Below are positions 54,647 to 62,199 of a DNA stretch of 64,000 bases, in pieces. The first letter of the stretch is position 1. Every line of letters starts with the position of its first letter. The translations under genes and the position numbers were made by a program. This DNA is from Flavobacteriaceae bacterium (GTDB taxonomy: Bacteria; Bacteroidota; Bacteroidia; Flavobacteriales; Flavobacteriaceae), in the NCBI GenBank assembly GCA_018402135.1, contig JAGYJF010000002.1, positions 310,001 to 374,000 of the forward strand, written 5' to 3'. The notes under the pieces are model-generated. The model was not told where the DNA came from, searched no databases, and saw nothing but the letters and a program-made list of their open reading frames with translations.

Positions 54647-55378
54647 TTATTTAATCGGTAAATGCAGCTGCATGGCGCTAATGTTTAAGACGTCTAGATG
54701 TCCCATACTACGTTCGTCGCTGGTTATTAAGTGCATATGTAAAAACGAATCGTGGTGCGTAAAAATACCCTGATGCTCTGTTGAAAAAAATCCAACGATT
54801 TCAACATCCTGATTGTTGATGGTATAACTAACTTGTCCTTGATGGGCCTCGTCTGGTGATGTCACCTTGGTGCCTTCAGGTAAGTTTTGTATATGAATGC
54901 TGGCGCTGTTAATGCGTCCAGTTACCTTAAAGGCAAAGGGTCTTTTAAAATCCGTAGTCTGTAGGTCTATAAAACGTTCTAAGTCTTCGATGGTCGTAAT
55001 GTGTTTAGGAAGGTTTATATGCTTCCATTCTGTAACCTTGGCATACACAAAAAACGGAGCTGAAACGTCCAATCGCTTTTCAACACTCATGGTTGAATCG
55101 GAGGTTACTTTGGACACATAGCTGGTTCCGTTATTGATGAGTAATTCTCCTGTTAAATAACTCTCAGGACCTAGACCGTAAAGGCTGTTTGTGTCCGCGA
55201 TGGTATCAAGATTAATATTGCTGCCCAATTCGCCTTTCCACATCACGTTTTTCATGGCGCCAACGATGTTTATATCGGCATAGGTTTCTGCAACCGTTAG
55301 GCTGGTTTCTTTTTTGCTCGTGTTGCAACTTAGTATGGCAATGCCAAGCAGTAAGATGGGGAGTTGTTTTATAGTCAT
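54647..55378 (-). CDS. Exported acetolactate decarboxylase-like lipoprotein
   Basis: From ATG 55378 (MTIKQLPILLLGIAILSCNT) the ~243-residue protein has a lipoprotein signal. The mature part matches alpha-acetolactate decarboxylase: YGLGPESYLTGELLINNG near 65, FKRPFAFKVTGRINSASIHI, then FFSTEHQGIFTHHDSFLHMH and GHLDVL, which supply the family's three zinc His (HxH and GH) ligands. The enzyme converts acetolactate to acetoin. It is usually cytoplasmic, so the lipid anchor is odd. No acetolactate synthase gene adjoins it. Confidence 0.82.
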   Translation of the reverse strand: MTIKQLPILLLGIAILSCNTSKKETSLTVAETYADINIVGAMKNVMWKGELGSNINLDTIADTNSLYGLGPESYLTGELLINNGTSYVSKVTSDSTMSVEKRLDVSAPFFVYAKVTEWKHINLPKHITTIEDLERFIDLQTTDFKRPFAFKVTGRINSASIHIQNLPEGTKVTSPDEAHQGQVSYTINNQDVEIVGFFSTEHQGIFTHHDSFLHMHLITSDERSMGHLDVLNISAMQLHLPIK

Positions 55379-55677
55379 AGGGTATTTGTCGATGTTCAAA
55401 GCTAGATGTTCAAAGCTAATATTTTTAAATGCTTTGACAAGTTTTGAGTTTGTTAATATGTCTAAGGAAGTTTATTGGCACTTACCGTATCACATTATAT
55501 GGGATACTTTGAAAATAACCTACCTACCGACAAGGGCCCCAATCATAGGCTTGACATGGCTTTAGGAGGGAGTATCTATAAGGCTTATGCGCTATATATA
55601 CACTATACCCATTGGTAATGTACTGGCGTATGATATTCTTGGTTTAAAAGGTCTTATTTGCATTGTATGTCATGAAA

Positions 55678-56607
55678 TCATGGTTTTATAGCGCGGCTAT
55701 CGGTGTTAGCTGTAGTTTTTATATTTAGTGTTTTTCCTGCTTCAAGTTTTACAATTCCAGTGGATAGTTTTATCCAAACCGAGGCGTTTTCTAATGGATT
55801 AACGATGTTGCGGTCGTTAACTTGAACGCTTTTAATGGCTTTTAAATACTGAGTGAGTTCTCCATTGCCAACAGACCAAATATCGTTAGCCTTTCCGATA
55901 TTTTCGCAAAAAGCAACCATATTATCCCATCTGTTTTTATCGGCAAATTCCCATGAATGTCCCCAAACATAAAAAAGCGATAATTTGGGTTGGTTCAATG
56001 TTAAGTAGGAATTTAAATTGTCTAAAGCTTTACTGTCGTGACAGGTTGGATTCCATATTAAATAGTTGTTTGGTAAGTGGAATTTATGAGTATCGTCTAC
56101 GGTTCTGGCATTGATGATTTGTGTTGTAGCGATTAATTTGGCAATACTATCGTTGGTATTTCCAAATGGGTATGCCATACTAATGATGTTTCTCTTTGTA
56201 AGTTTGGTTAGGTTCTGAATATCGATATTAACTTCGTCTAGTATTTCTTTGTCTGTAATGTCAATAAAATTTTTATGTAAAGCTCCGTGTGCAGCAATTT
56301 CATGATTTTTGTAGGTAAACAAAAGGGAATCTTTTGAAACATATTTTTGATAAATAGTATCACCTTTTTCTTGAGGCCACCCACGTAATGTCCCGAGATA
56401 TTCTGAATTGAGATTAAAAGTTCCAACAAGATTGTGTTGGTCAAATAATTTAGCCAATGCAATATCTTCAATGGTGCCATCATCATAACTCAATATCAGA
56501 GCTTTATATTTTCCTTCTGGGTAAGTAAAACCGACAAATTCAGGCTTTTCCTCACACGAAGTACAAAGCAGTAAACAACCATAAAGTATACTATATAATC
56601 TTATCAT
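55678..56607 (-). CDS. Polysaccharide deacetylase (NodB-like) lipoprotein
   Basis: The 309-residue protein has a lipoprotein signal (LYSILYGCLLLCTSCEE). The NodB domain shows ALILSYDDGTIEDIAL (the catalytic and metal Asp pair), NHEIAAHGALHKN (metal His residues) and ISMAYPFGNTND. This is carbohydrate esterase family 4, probably acting on surface polysaccharide or peptidoglycan. The C-terminal ~60 residues are beta-rich and appear to be a small accessory domain. Single-gene unit; the 269 bp upstream show no gene. Confidence 0.85.
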   Translation of the reverse strand: MIRLYSILYGCLLLCTSCEEKPEFVGFTYPEGKYKALILSYDDGTIEDIALAKLFDQHNLVGTFNLNSEYLGTLRGWPQEKGDTIYQKYVSKDSLLFTYKNHEIAAHGALHKNFIDITDKEILDEVNIDIQNLTKLTKRNIISMAYPFGNTNDSIAKLIATTQIINARTVDDTHKFHLPNNYLIWNPTCHDSKALDNLNSYLTLNQPKLSLFYVWGHSWEFADKNRWDNMVAFCENIGKANDIWSVGNGELTQYLKAIKSVQVNDRNIVNPLENASVWIKLSTGIVKLEAGKTLNIKTTANTDSRAIKP

Positions 56608-56876
56608 TTTTTAAAGCACAACGGTCAAGTATAAGTTTTGTTTGGAATTTGAAGCGCTTCACTTTCGACTTAACCATAAGTTTGTTACTATTTAAATAAT
56701 TTATATTTCGCCTTTTAAGACTCATTTAGCTTGTTCGTTATTGTGCATATTTTTTTTTCATTACTATTTTTATCACCTAAAAAATTGGAAGTCCAATCAA
56801 TAAAATTTGGAAAAGTGAAAGGTTTCGTCTTATATGTCTAAAAAATTTAATCATCGTTATTGTTGTTGTGCATGCT

Positions 56877-57632
56877 TTATCTTTTTTTTAATTCTGTATC
56901 AATAAGATGAAGCACCTTAGCTAATTTTTCTTTTGTTAAATTTAAGGAAGATAGGCGTATTTCAAAGGTCTTATTAAGTTGTATAAGGTTGTTTATATAG
57001 TTTTGATTTTTTGTTAGTGACACAAAGTCTAATGGCATATAGACTTCAGATGCAACCACATCAAATTCGTTTAATTGTATGGATATGTTGGTGTTAATTT
57101 TAAACAGCATATTGGTAAGCGGATACATTTTATCTTCAATTTTATCATTCATTAAATCTTGTCTGGTTAAAATATTTACAAAGTCTTTTTCGTAAAGTTG
57201 AAGAATACCGTTAAGAAGGCTATCATTGGCTATTAATTTTGCCATACCATTACCAATAAGTTTATAGCCAGAATTAGAATTGTTAAAAAAACTTTTACGG
57301 TGAATTAATGCGACGTAAATCGGGAATTTAGCTGTATACTTTTGGTTTTCAAGGTTGCTCATCAGGCTATCCATGGCAGCCTTATTGATGTTGATTCTTT
57401 TAATTAAGTTATTAATTTCTAATTCATTTGCCGTTAAATCTGTTTGTAGTTGTTTTAAAAGTTTAATTTCTTGCTTTTGGTCTTTTCTGAGCTCATTCCA
57501 ATTATTAATTGAAAGGGCAATTAAAATACCAATCACTACCAACACAATTTCGCCAATGGCATAAATGAAATAACTTCGTATTTTAGATTGTTCAAGTAGT
57601 TTTTTGCGGATGTTTCTAAAGAATTTGATCAT
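56877..57632 (-). CDS. DUF6090 family membrane protein
   Basis: The 251-residue protein starts with the very recognisable DUF6090 N-terminus: a basic MIKFFRNIRKKLLEQSK, then the helix YAIGEIVLVVIGILIALSIN and NWNE. The rest is a mostly helical domain rich in Asn and Leu. Such proteins are abundant and often multicopy in Flavobacteriaceae, and their function is unknown. The gene stands alone. Confidence 0.85.
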   Translation of the reverse strand: MIKFFRNIRKKLLEQSKIRSYFIYAIGEIVLVVIGILIALSINNWNELRKDQKQEIKLLKQLQTDLTANELEINNLIKRININKAAMDSLMSNLENQKYTAKFPIYVALIHRKSFFNNSNSGYKLIGNGMAKLIANDSLLNGILQLYEKDFVNILTRQDLMNDKIEDKMYPLTNMLFKINTNISIQLNEFDVVASEVYMPLDFVSLTKNQNYINNLIQLNKTFEIRLSSLNLTKEKLAKVLHLIDTELKKR

Positions 57633-57715
57633 CAGTAGTTGTTTGTGGTAATGAAGAAAAGGTGCCTATATGCGGTCGTTTTAATCCCAATTTTACATTG
57701 TTAGGGCAATGTGCT

Positions 57716-58168
57716 TTATTTTTCATCTATCGTCACGAAAAGTTGTGATTTTATTTTCCATATTCCGGACTCTTTGGTCCACATTGCTGAATAATTGCCG
57801 TTGATTGTAGAATTGTTGCTTATTTCTGGATGATATCCATTCCATACTCCACTTTCCCAAGCCAAACCTCTTTCTGTATAAACTATAATTTCCTTTGTAT
57901 TGCGTATCCAATACAACCTGCTTTTTACGCCATCTATAATATATTTTTCCAATTCATCTTTTCCACATAATAAAGTTCCATTTCCAGTAGTGGTTAATAC
58001 ATCATCTGTAAGATACGAAAGTACTTTCTTGGTGTCGTAAGATTTAAGCGCTGAATTTGAAGCTTTTCTAATCGCTGCTATTTGCTCTTCATTGGTTTGA
58101 GAAAATAGTTCCGATGTGAAAATCAGCATACATAAAAATACAAAAAGGATAAGTTTAGTTTGTTTCAT
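57716..58168 (-). CDS. Secreted SnoaL/DUF4440-like protein
   Basis: The 150-residue protein has a signal peptide (LILFVFLCMLIFTSELFSQ) and an NTF2-like domain: EEQIAAIRKASNSALKSYDT, YLTDDVLTTTGNGTLLCGKD, GLAWESGVWNG and the closing WTKESGIWKIKSQLFV. DUF4440 proteins bind or modify small molecules or stabilise partners; the ligand is unknown. A copy of the dispersed ~90-bp repeat lies about 50 bp upstream of the ATG. Confidence 0.78.
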   Translation of the reverse strand: MKQTKLILFVFLCMLIFTSELFSQTNEEQIAAIRKASNSALKSYDTKKVLSYLTDDVLTTTGNGTLLCGKDELEKYIIDGVKSRLYWIRNTKEIIVYTERGLAWESGVWNGYHPEISNNSTINGNYSAMWTKESGIWKIKSQLFVTIDEK

Positions 58169-58219
58169 TTAGTATTTGTGCTTATGATGTTCTAAGAATT
58201 TTGGTTTACAACATTTACC

Positions 58220-58311
58220 CAGCCTCAAACATCATCATTTTTAATGTTGATATCGCATACAGAAAAACTATGAGTGTTATCATCTCTCAAATATAATCAA
58301 AACCACCAAAA
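58220..58311. repeat. Dispersed repeat, copy A
   Basis: It begins AGCCTCAAACATCATCATTT and continues through TTAATGTTGATATC, ACTATGAGTGTTAT and CTCAAATATAATCAAAACCA. It aligns end to end with copy B (61384-61476) at roughly three-quarters identity. On the minus strand it contains TATATTTG, an exact TAnnTTTG match, upstream of the DUF4440-like gene. Confidence 0.65.
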
Positions 58312-58399
58312 AAACTTAATAGCCAAAGGATTAAAAAGTTTGATAGCTTTGGAATTTGAGCAATATTAGGTTTTACACTTTATTGTGGTTTTATTTTTA

Positions 58400-59236
58400 C
58401 TATGCCATGACGGCAACCATATCAAATATTTTTTCACCAAGTCTTTTTTCACCGATAATTTCCGATGCTTCAATCGCTTTTTCTCTTGTTATTCCTTTCG
58501 TAAATATTTTCCAAGCATATTCATTTCTGATTTTAACTTCACATTTAGGTTCTTGACTAGCAGAGGTAAATAATTCCCAATCATTTTTATATTGTAAGAA
58601 CCACGATTTTTCTGTTTTTCCTATAAATGTAAATTTGACAAGATCCTTTTTTGCTCCTTCTACATCTCGATAATGATGTGGGATTGCTCTAACTGATGTA
58701 TCCAAATAAGGTAAGTACCATTTATTTTCTAACAACTTCTGTTCGTCTCCAATAGCAAATCTAATTTGTTGTTGATGATGCCATTTTTCGGTGTATTCTC
58801 TTGCTATGTGAAACCAATTTTTTGATTCATTTTCACCTGCCCAAGCCACTGAAAATTCGGCTTTGTCATAAGGATTCAATGTTGCTAAGAAATCGCAATA
58901 TTCTCTTCCTGATGACTTTAATAAATCAATAATGACTTTTGGGCTAAGCCTTTTGGTCGCTTTGACCCAATCAGCATTTAGCCGGTTTAAGAAGTCTATT
59001 AAATCTGAATAAGATGTTATAGCATCAGGTTTTTCGCTATAATATTTATCACGCAACATTGAAAGTATTCTCAAATTCCCGTCCAGTAAATGGACAGCAA
59101 CATCTTTCACTTTCCATTTAGGTGCGATGGTTTGTTTATCCCAGTCATTTAAGGATAATCCTTCCAGTAGTTCGAAAAGCATCTTATCAAGTTCTGGTAA
59201 TAAGGCTACCGCATCTATTTGTTCTGGTTTCTTCAT
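58400..59236 (-). CDS. DinB/maleylpyruvate-isomerase (MDMPI) N-terminal-type protein
   Basis: From ATG 59236 (MKKPEQIDAVALLPELDK) the ~278-residue protein has an MDMPI-type metal-binding four-helix bundle: KWKVKDVAVHLLDGN (metal His near residue 48) and REYTEKWHHQQQIRFAIG (metal His near 170), followed by a C-terminal beta-rich domain. Family members are thiol-dependent isomerases or transferases. The in-frame ATG at 59308 would add a hydrophobic stretch encoded by a remnant of the dispersed repeat; I regard that as non-genic. Confidence 0.72.
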   Translation of the reverse strand: MKKPEQIDAVALLPELDKMLFELLEGLSLNDWDKQTIAPKWKVKDVAVHLLDGNLRILSMLRDKYYSEKPDAITSYSDLIDFLNRLNADWVKATKRLSPKVIIDLLKSSGREYCDFLATLNPYDKAEFSVAWAGENESKNWFHIAREYTEKWHHQQQIRFAIGDEQKLLENKWYLPYLDTSVRAIPHHYRDVEGAKKDLVKFTFIGKTEKSWFLQYKNDWELFTSASQEPKCEVKIRNEYAWKIFTKGITREKAIEASEIIGEKRLGEKIFDMVAVMA

Positions 59237-59252
59237 AGTTATTTTAATCACA

Positions 59253-59297
59253 CAACCGCTATCATCATCATTTTTAAAATATAACAAAACCGTCAAA
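59253..59297. repeat. Dispersed repeat, copy C (internally deleted)
   Basis: CAACCGCTATCATCATCATT TTTAA is joined directly to AATATAACAAAACCGTCAAA. Copies A and B have about 45 extra bases at this junction. It lies 17 bp upstream of the MDMPI-type gene start. Confidence 0.5.
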
Positions 59298-59386
59298 GCA
59301 CCTAACAACCCAAGGGTAACAAAAAGTATTAGATATTTTTAAGATTGAGTTATAGTTTAAAATTTAATGACTATATAAATTAAAAT

Positions 59387-59404
59387 GAAACGGATGATCG
59401 TTTC
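59387..59404 (-). terminator. Weak hairpin after the propeller lipoprotein gene
   Basis: GAAACG (59387-59392) and CGTTTC (59399-59404) pair around a 6-nt loop; on the minus strand a T-rich run follows. It lies just after the stop at 59408. Confidence 0.4.
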
Positions 59405-59407
59405 GCT

Positions 59408-60310
59408 TTATTTACGCCGATAAAAATAAAGAATGGGTATAACGTTAGCGTTCGACGTTTCACTTACAGTTATATAGCCCGACCCATCTTTTAACCAGGC
59501 AATTGCTTCGCCCTGAGGTTCCATGAAATAAGGAAGGCGCTCAGCCCGGCGACCCAATGCCTCAGGGATTGTTTCGGTATTGTTCCGCTTCCAATAATAT
59601 ACTGATGTAAGCGTTTTTAAGACGATTTCTGAGCCATCGGCTGAAATATCACCGGCAGTGACTCGTGTATAAGGCAGCGTTTGAACAACCGGAAGAGCAA
59701 GGGTATCAGTAAGTGTTTGCGGGTACTCCAATAAATAAACTTGAACTCGTTCCTCACGTTTGCTTACTATGTAAATATCCTTCGTTTGCGAGTCAACCAT
59801 TAACGTTTCGGCATCACGGTTACCATCTAAATAGCTAAATGTAATTGTTTCTACAGCTCCTGAAAGTACGTTTTGACCTTCGTTTAGATTAGCGAGTACA
59901 GGCTCCTTTAAACGGTAAATATTCTTATAGGTATGCTGAGCACCATTATCGCCAATCTCACCCACATAAATGTAAGATTCACCCTGCTCAACACCCGGAC
60001 CTGTGGCAATATCCTCCCAGTCACGGTGTGTTATCCCCTGAAGTATTAAATTAACAACGGTCTGGCCCTGTCTATTTATCAAAAAAAGTCTTGCTTCATC
60101 GCCACTGTCATTGTGTACCCAAAAATGATCGGGGTAACGTAAACTTTCTGCAATCCCCGAAGCCTCATCAATCCTTGCATCTTTAAGTTGAGCCAACACT
60201 TCTTCATCGTAAAATAATCGATGTTGGTTCTGGTTTTCGAGTGATGGTTCAGTCTGGTTGCAAGCAACTAAAACAACCATTAAAAGTAAATTCATACTGA
60301 TCAGTTTCAT
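59408..60310 (-). CDS. Lipoprotein with predicted beta-propeller
   Basis: I start at ATG 60310 (MKLISMNLLLMVVLVACNQT), which overlaps the pyrophosphatase stop by the classic ATGA; an ATG at 60319 is also in frame. The ~300-residue mature lipoprotein contains repeated strands with DEASGIAESLRYPDHFWVHND, THRDWEDIATG, YIYVGEIGDNG, AETLMVDSQTKDIYIVSKRE and AGDISADGSEIVLKT, a pattern typical of esterase/phytase-like propellers. Enzymatic activity is not established. Co-transcribed with the pyrophosphatase. Confidence 0.72.
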   Translation of the reverse strand: MKLISMNLLLMVVLVACNQTEPSLENQNQHRLFYDEEVLAQLKDARIDEASGIAESLRYPDHFWVHNDSGDEARLFLINRQGQTVVNLILQGITHRDWEDIATGPGVEQGESYIYVGEIGDNGAQHTYKNIYRLKEPVLANLNEGQNVLSGAVETITFSYLDGNRDAETLMVDSQTKDIYIVSKREERVQVYLLEYPQTLTDTLALPVVQTLPYTRVTAGDISADGSEIVLKTLTSVYYWKRNNTETIPEALGRRAERLPYFMEPQGEAIAWLKDGSGYITVSETSNANVIPILYFYRRK

Positions 60311-60921
60311 CTTGTCCATTTTTGTATTTCTTGATTGGCCGATTCTTCAGTATCCCAGCCAACTACTACTATCTTATTGCTGCCTTTATAATGCGTAAAC
60401 CAAAGCTCAATAATAGAAATAATAGCCGAATAATTTTGTTGCAGGCAGGCGTAAGACGTGCAATTTATAATTTGTAATTTAGGCTCCTTTGGCACAGCAA
60501 TTATTTTGTAATCCAATTCATCGTTGTCTTTCAATTTAAGTAATGCAATAGGGATGGTTTCAAGAACTTGCCCTTTTGGTAATGCTTCCGCTAATACCAA
60601 GACATCTAAAGCATCTCCATCTCCTCCTAAATCCAGTCTCATTTCTGTGGATGGTATAAACCCGTAGTTGCCCGGGTAAGGAAGAAACTGAACACTTCGC
60701 AGGGTGCCATCTTTTAGCCTTTCAACAGAGAATTCATTTTTGCTTTTATCATATTCAGTTTTTAAGCATGTCCCTGCCGGTATTTCAATAACCACATTTA
60801 CCAATGAATCGGTCGTAAATGTGGCTATATCGTTTAGAAAGTTTGCTTTACTTTCAACCCTGACCGAATGGTTGCAAGAATTAAGGAAAACTATCAAAAT
60901 TAAGATGTTTAAGTTTTTCAT
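60307..60921 (-). CDS. Exported family I inorganic pyrophosphatase lipoprotein
   Basis: The 204-residue protein has a lipoprotein signal (MKNLNILILIVFLNSCNHS; Cys16). The mature domain is a soluble family I pyrophosphatase: VVIEIPAGTCLKTEYDKSKN, FLPYPGNYGFIPST, and the catalytic GGDGDALDVLVLAE (Asp cluster near residues 100-105). It cleaves pyrophosphate to phosphate. The usual enzyme is cytoplasmic; this one should be anchored facing the periplasm or outside. It overlaps the propeller lipoprotein by ATGA, so the two probably work together. Confidence 0.85.
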   Translation of the reverse strand: MKNLNILILIVFLNSCNHSVRVESKANFLNDIATFTTDSLVNVVIEIPAGTCLKTEYDKSKNEFSVERLKDGTLRSVQFLPYPGNYGFIPSTEMRLDLGGDGDALDVLVLAEALPKGQVLETIPIALLKLKDNDELDYKIIAVPKEPKLQIINCTSYACLQQNYSAIISIIELWFTHYKGSNKIVVVGWDTEESANQEIQKWTR

Positions 60922-61164
60922 TGTTAGTGTATTTTAATATCTACAGCAAAGTAAACTTTAAATTTTTAGGACTTTGTACCTAATACGTTATTTTTAGATT
61001 AACCATAACTGTCAGCTATTTTAACAACCGCACAACGTTTTGCACCTGCACCCGGGCAGGGAATTTTAATATTGGTCTTCCTACGAAGTACTGAACATTA
61101 AATTTAGCAATTTATTGTCCTTAAAAACACAAAACCTGGCTTGGGTATAGCTATTGTTTATGCC

Positions 61165-61386
61165 TTATTTAGGCCATTCAACTTCATTTGGTGGAAGTGT
61201 TATAACTTGTTTGTGGCCGGGAAAACTCAATGGTAACGCAAGTGTTACTTTTCCTGTAGCCGCCCACTCAGATCCCCTTGCAAAGAGCGTTTGAAATCCA
61301 ACACAATAAATAGCATTGGTCCCATTCTCCGATGGGTTAATGCCGTGTATCTCATCGGCGTATTCCTCATCGAAAACATGCTCCAA
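61165..61386 (-). pseudogene. C-terminal fragment of a ThuA-like protein
   Basis: About 73 in-frame residues include YCVGFQTLFARGSEWAATGK and end LPPNEVEWPK, which I associate with the C-terminus of ThuA/trehalose-utilisation-type proteins. The N-terminal two-thirds are missing; the frame begins at a copy of the dispersed repeat. There is no signal peptide or start context. I call it a decayed remnant. The 243 bp at 60922-61164 hold no gene. Confidence 0.5.
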
Positions 61387-61476
61387 CCTCTATCATCATC
61401 ATTTTTAATATTGATATCCCCGTACACATTACTATCAGTATTATTATTTCTCAAATATAACCAAAACCACCAAATA
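61384..61476. repeat. Dispersed repeat, copy B
   Basis: It begins CAACCTCTATCATCATCATT, continues TTTAATATTGATATC and ends TTCTCAAATATAACCAAAAC CACCAAA. It is the fullest match to copy A (58220-58311); copy C is internally deleted. On the minus strand it also contains TATATTTG. It abuts the ThuA-like fragment. Confidence 0.65.
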
Positions 61477-61554
61477 ACCTTATGGTCAGCTGCTTAAATA
61501 GCTAGGTGTTGTTGACGGTTGTAGGTAATTTGATGAGATGTTAAATTATTAAGT

Positions 61555-61711
61555 TTAATGTTGCTGCGAAGTCGGGAGACTTCGCAGAAGAGGATAAAAC
61601 TCTCCGTTTTTTTGTAATTGATTCTCGGCAAATGGAAAGCCTTTGTCAACAAGATATCCCAATTCGGATATTTGATTCGAGTTTTTATCATAATCGGTTG
61701 TATTCTTTGCC
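61555..61711 (-). pseudogene. Gene fragment cut off by a REP-like palindrome
   Basis: The minus frame codes NTTDYDKNSNQISELGYLVD, then KGFPFAENQLQKNGEFYP, which looks like real protein sequence. It then runs straight into codons of the palindrome at 61564-61587 (LLRSLPTSQQH-stop). A stop (TAG) bounds it upstream, and the upstream frame is shifted. I do not know the family. Confidence 0.4.
61564..61587. repeat. REP-like palindrome, copy 2 (perfect 10-bp stem)
   Basis: Arms CTGCGAAGTC and GACTTCGCAG flank GGGA. This is the most complete of three copies sharing GAAGTC-[AG]GGA-GACTTC. Confidence 0.75.
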
Positions 61712-61779
61712 TATCTGAAATACTTCCCAAAAATTGAAAATGCCATAATCAATACTATTAATTGGTTTGAGTTCATACT

Positions 61780-61966
61780 TTATTTAGTAATTTCTTTCAT
61801 TATTCTACCCAAAGCCCCTTTAGTTCCATCGGTTAACGTTTTATTAGCAGTTGGAAAATTCCAATATGAATTTCCCATGTGCATATTATGTTTTGTGTGT
61901 AATAATAGATCGCCATTAGAATCGTAATATTGCATTTCAACTCCTGTATCTTCACTAACCCCAAGC
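61780..61966 (-). pseudogene. C-terminal fragment of an unknown gene beside the IS110 element
   Basis: The minus frame ends at TAA 61780-61782 and codes GVSEDTGVEMQYYDSNGD, then LLLHTKHNMHMGNSYWNFPT and LGRIMKEITK. Acidic and aromatic composition look coding. The frame meets the REP-like palindrome at 61970 and the left end of the IS110 element, with no start codon context. The missing part is not evident on the other side of the element. Confidence 0.45.
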
Positions 61967-61969
61967 GGA

Positions 61970-61987
61970 GAAGTCAGGAGACTTCGC
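61970..61987. repeat. REP-like palindrome, copy 3, at the left edge of the IS110 element
   Basis: GAAGTC-AGGA-GACTTCGC forms a short perfect stem. It separates the unknown gene fragment from the transposon's non-coding left end. Some IS110-family elements, such as IS621, target REP sequences. Confidence 0.6.
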
Positions 61988-61996
61988 CTTTACTTT

Positions 61997-62106
61997 GGAT
62001 TCAATAAAAAACATTAATTTTATTCAAAGGAAAGCAGAGGTGAACTTTAAACTTCGCTAGTTAAGAACTATGCTCTGCATTAGTCCTCTGCCTTCTCCTT
62101 GAATCC
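61997..62106 (+). ncRNA. Candidate IS110 bridge RNA (structured left-end segment)
   Basis: GGATTCAA (61997-62004) pairs with TTGAATCC (62099-62106), closing a domain that contains GCAGAGG/CCTCTGC (62034-62040 with 62085-62091) and an inner hairpin TAGTT-AAG-AACTA (62058-62070). The position, upstream of the transposase in the non-coding left end, is where IS110-group elements encode their bridge (target-specifying) RNA. Boundaries and guide loops are not determined. Confidence 0.45.
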
Positions 62107-62199
62107 TGTTGAATTGCTTCAAATAGAATGATAGACATAGCGGTCTAATAAAGGCTCTAAAGAAGTTCAACATTTTTTGTTTATCCTAAAACCAAAGTT

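Noticed and set aside
59237-59308. N-terminal membrane extension of the MDMPI-type protein
   Set aside because: The added residues are encoded by a deleted copy of the dispersed repeat, and the family start fits the ATG at 59236.
61245-61454. Minus-strand 69-residue frame across dispersed repeat copy B
   Set aside because: It starts inside the repeat and runs out of frame with the ThuA-like fragment; composition is not protein-like.
56877-61500. Integron cassette array
   Set aside because: The repeats precede genes rather than follow them, and I find no RYYYAAC...GTTRRRY pairs or integrase in the window.
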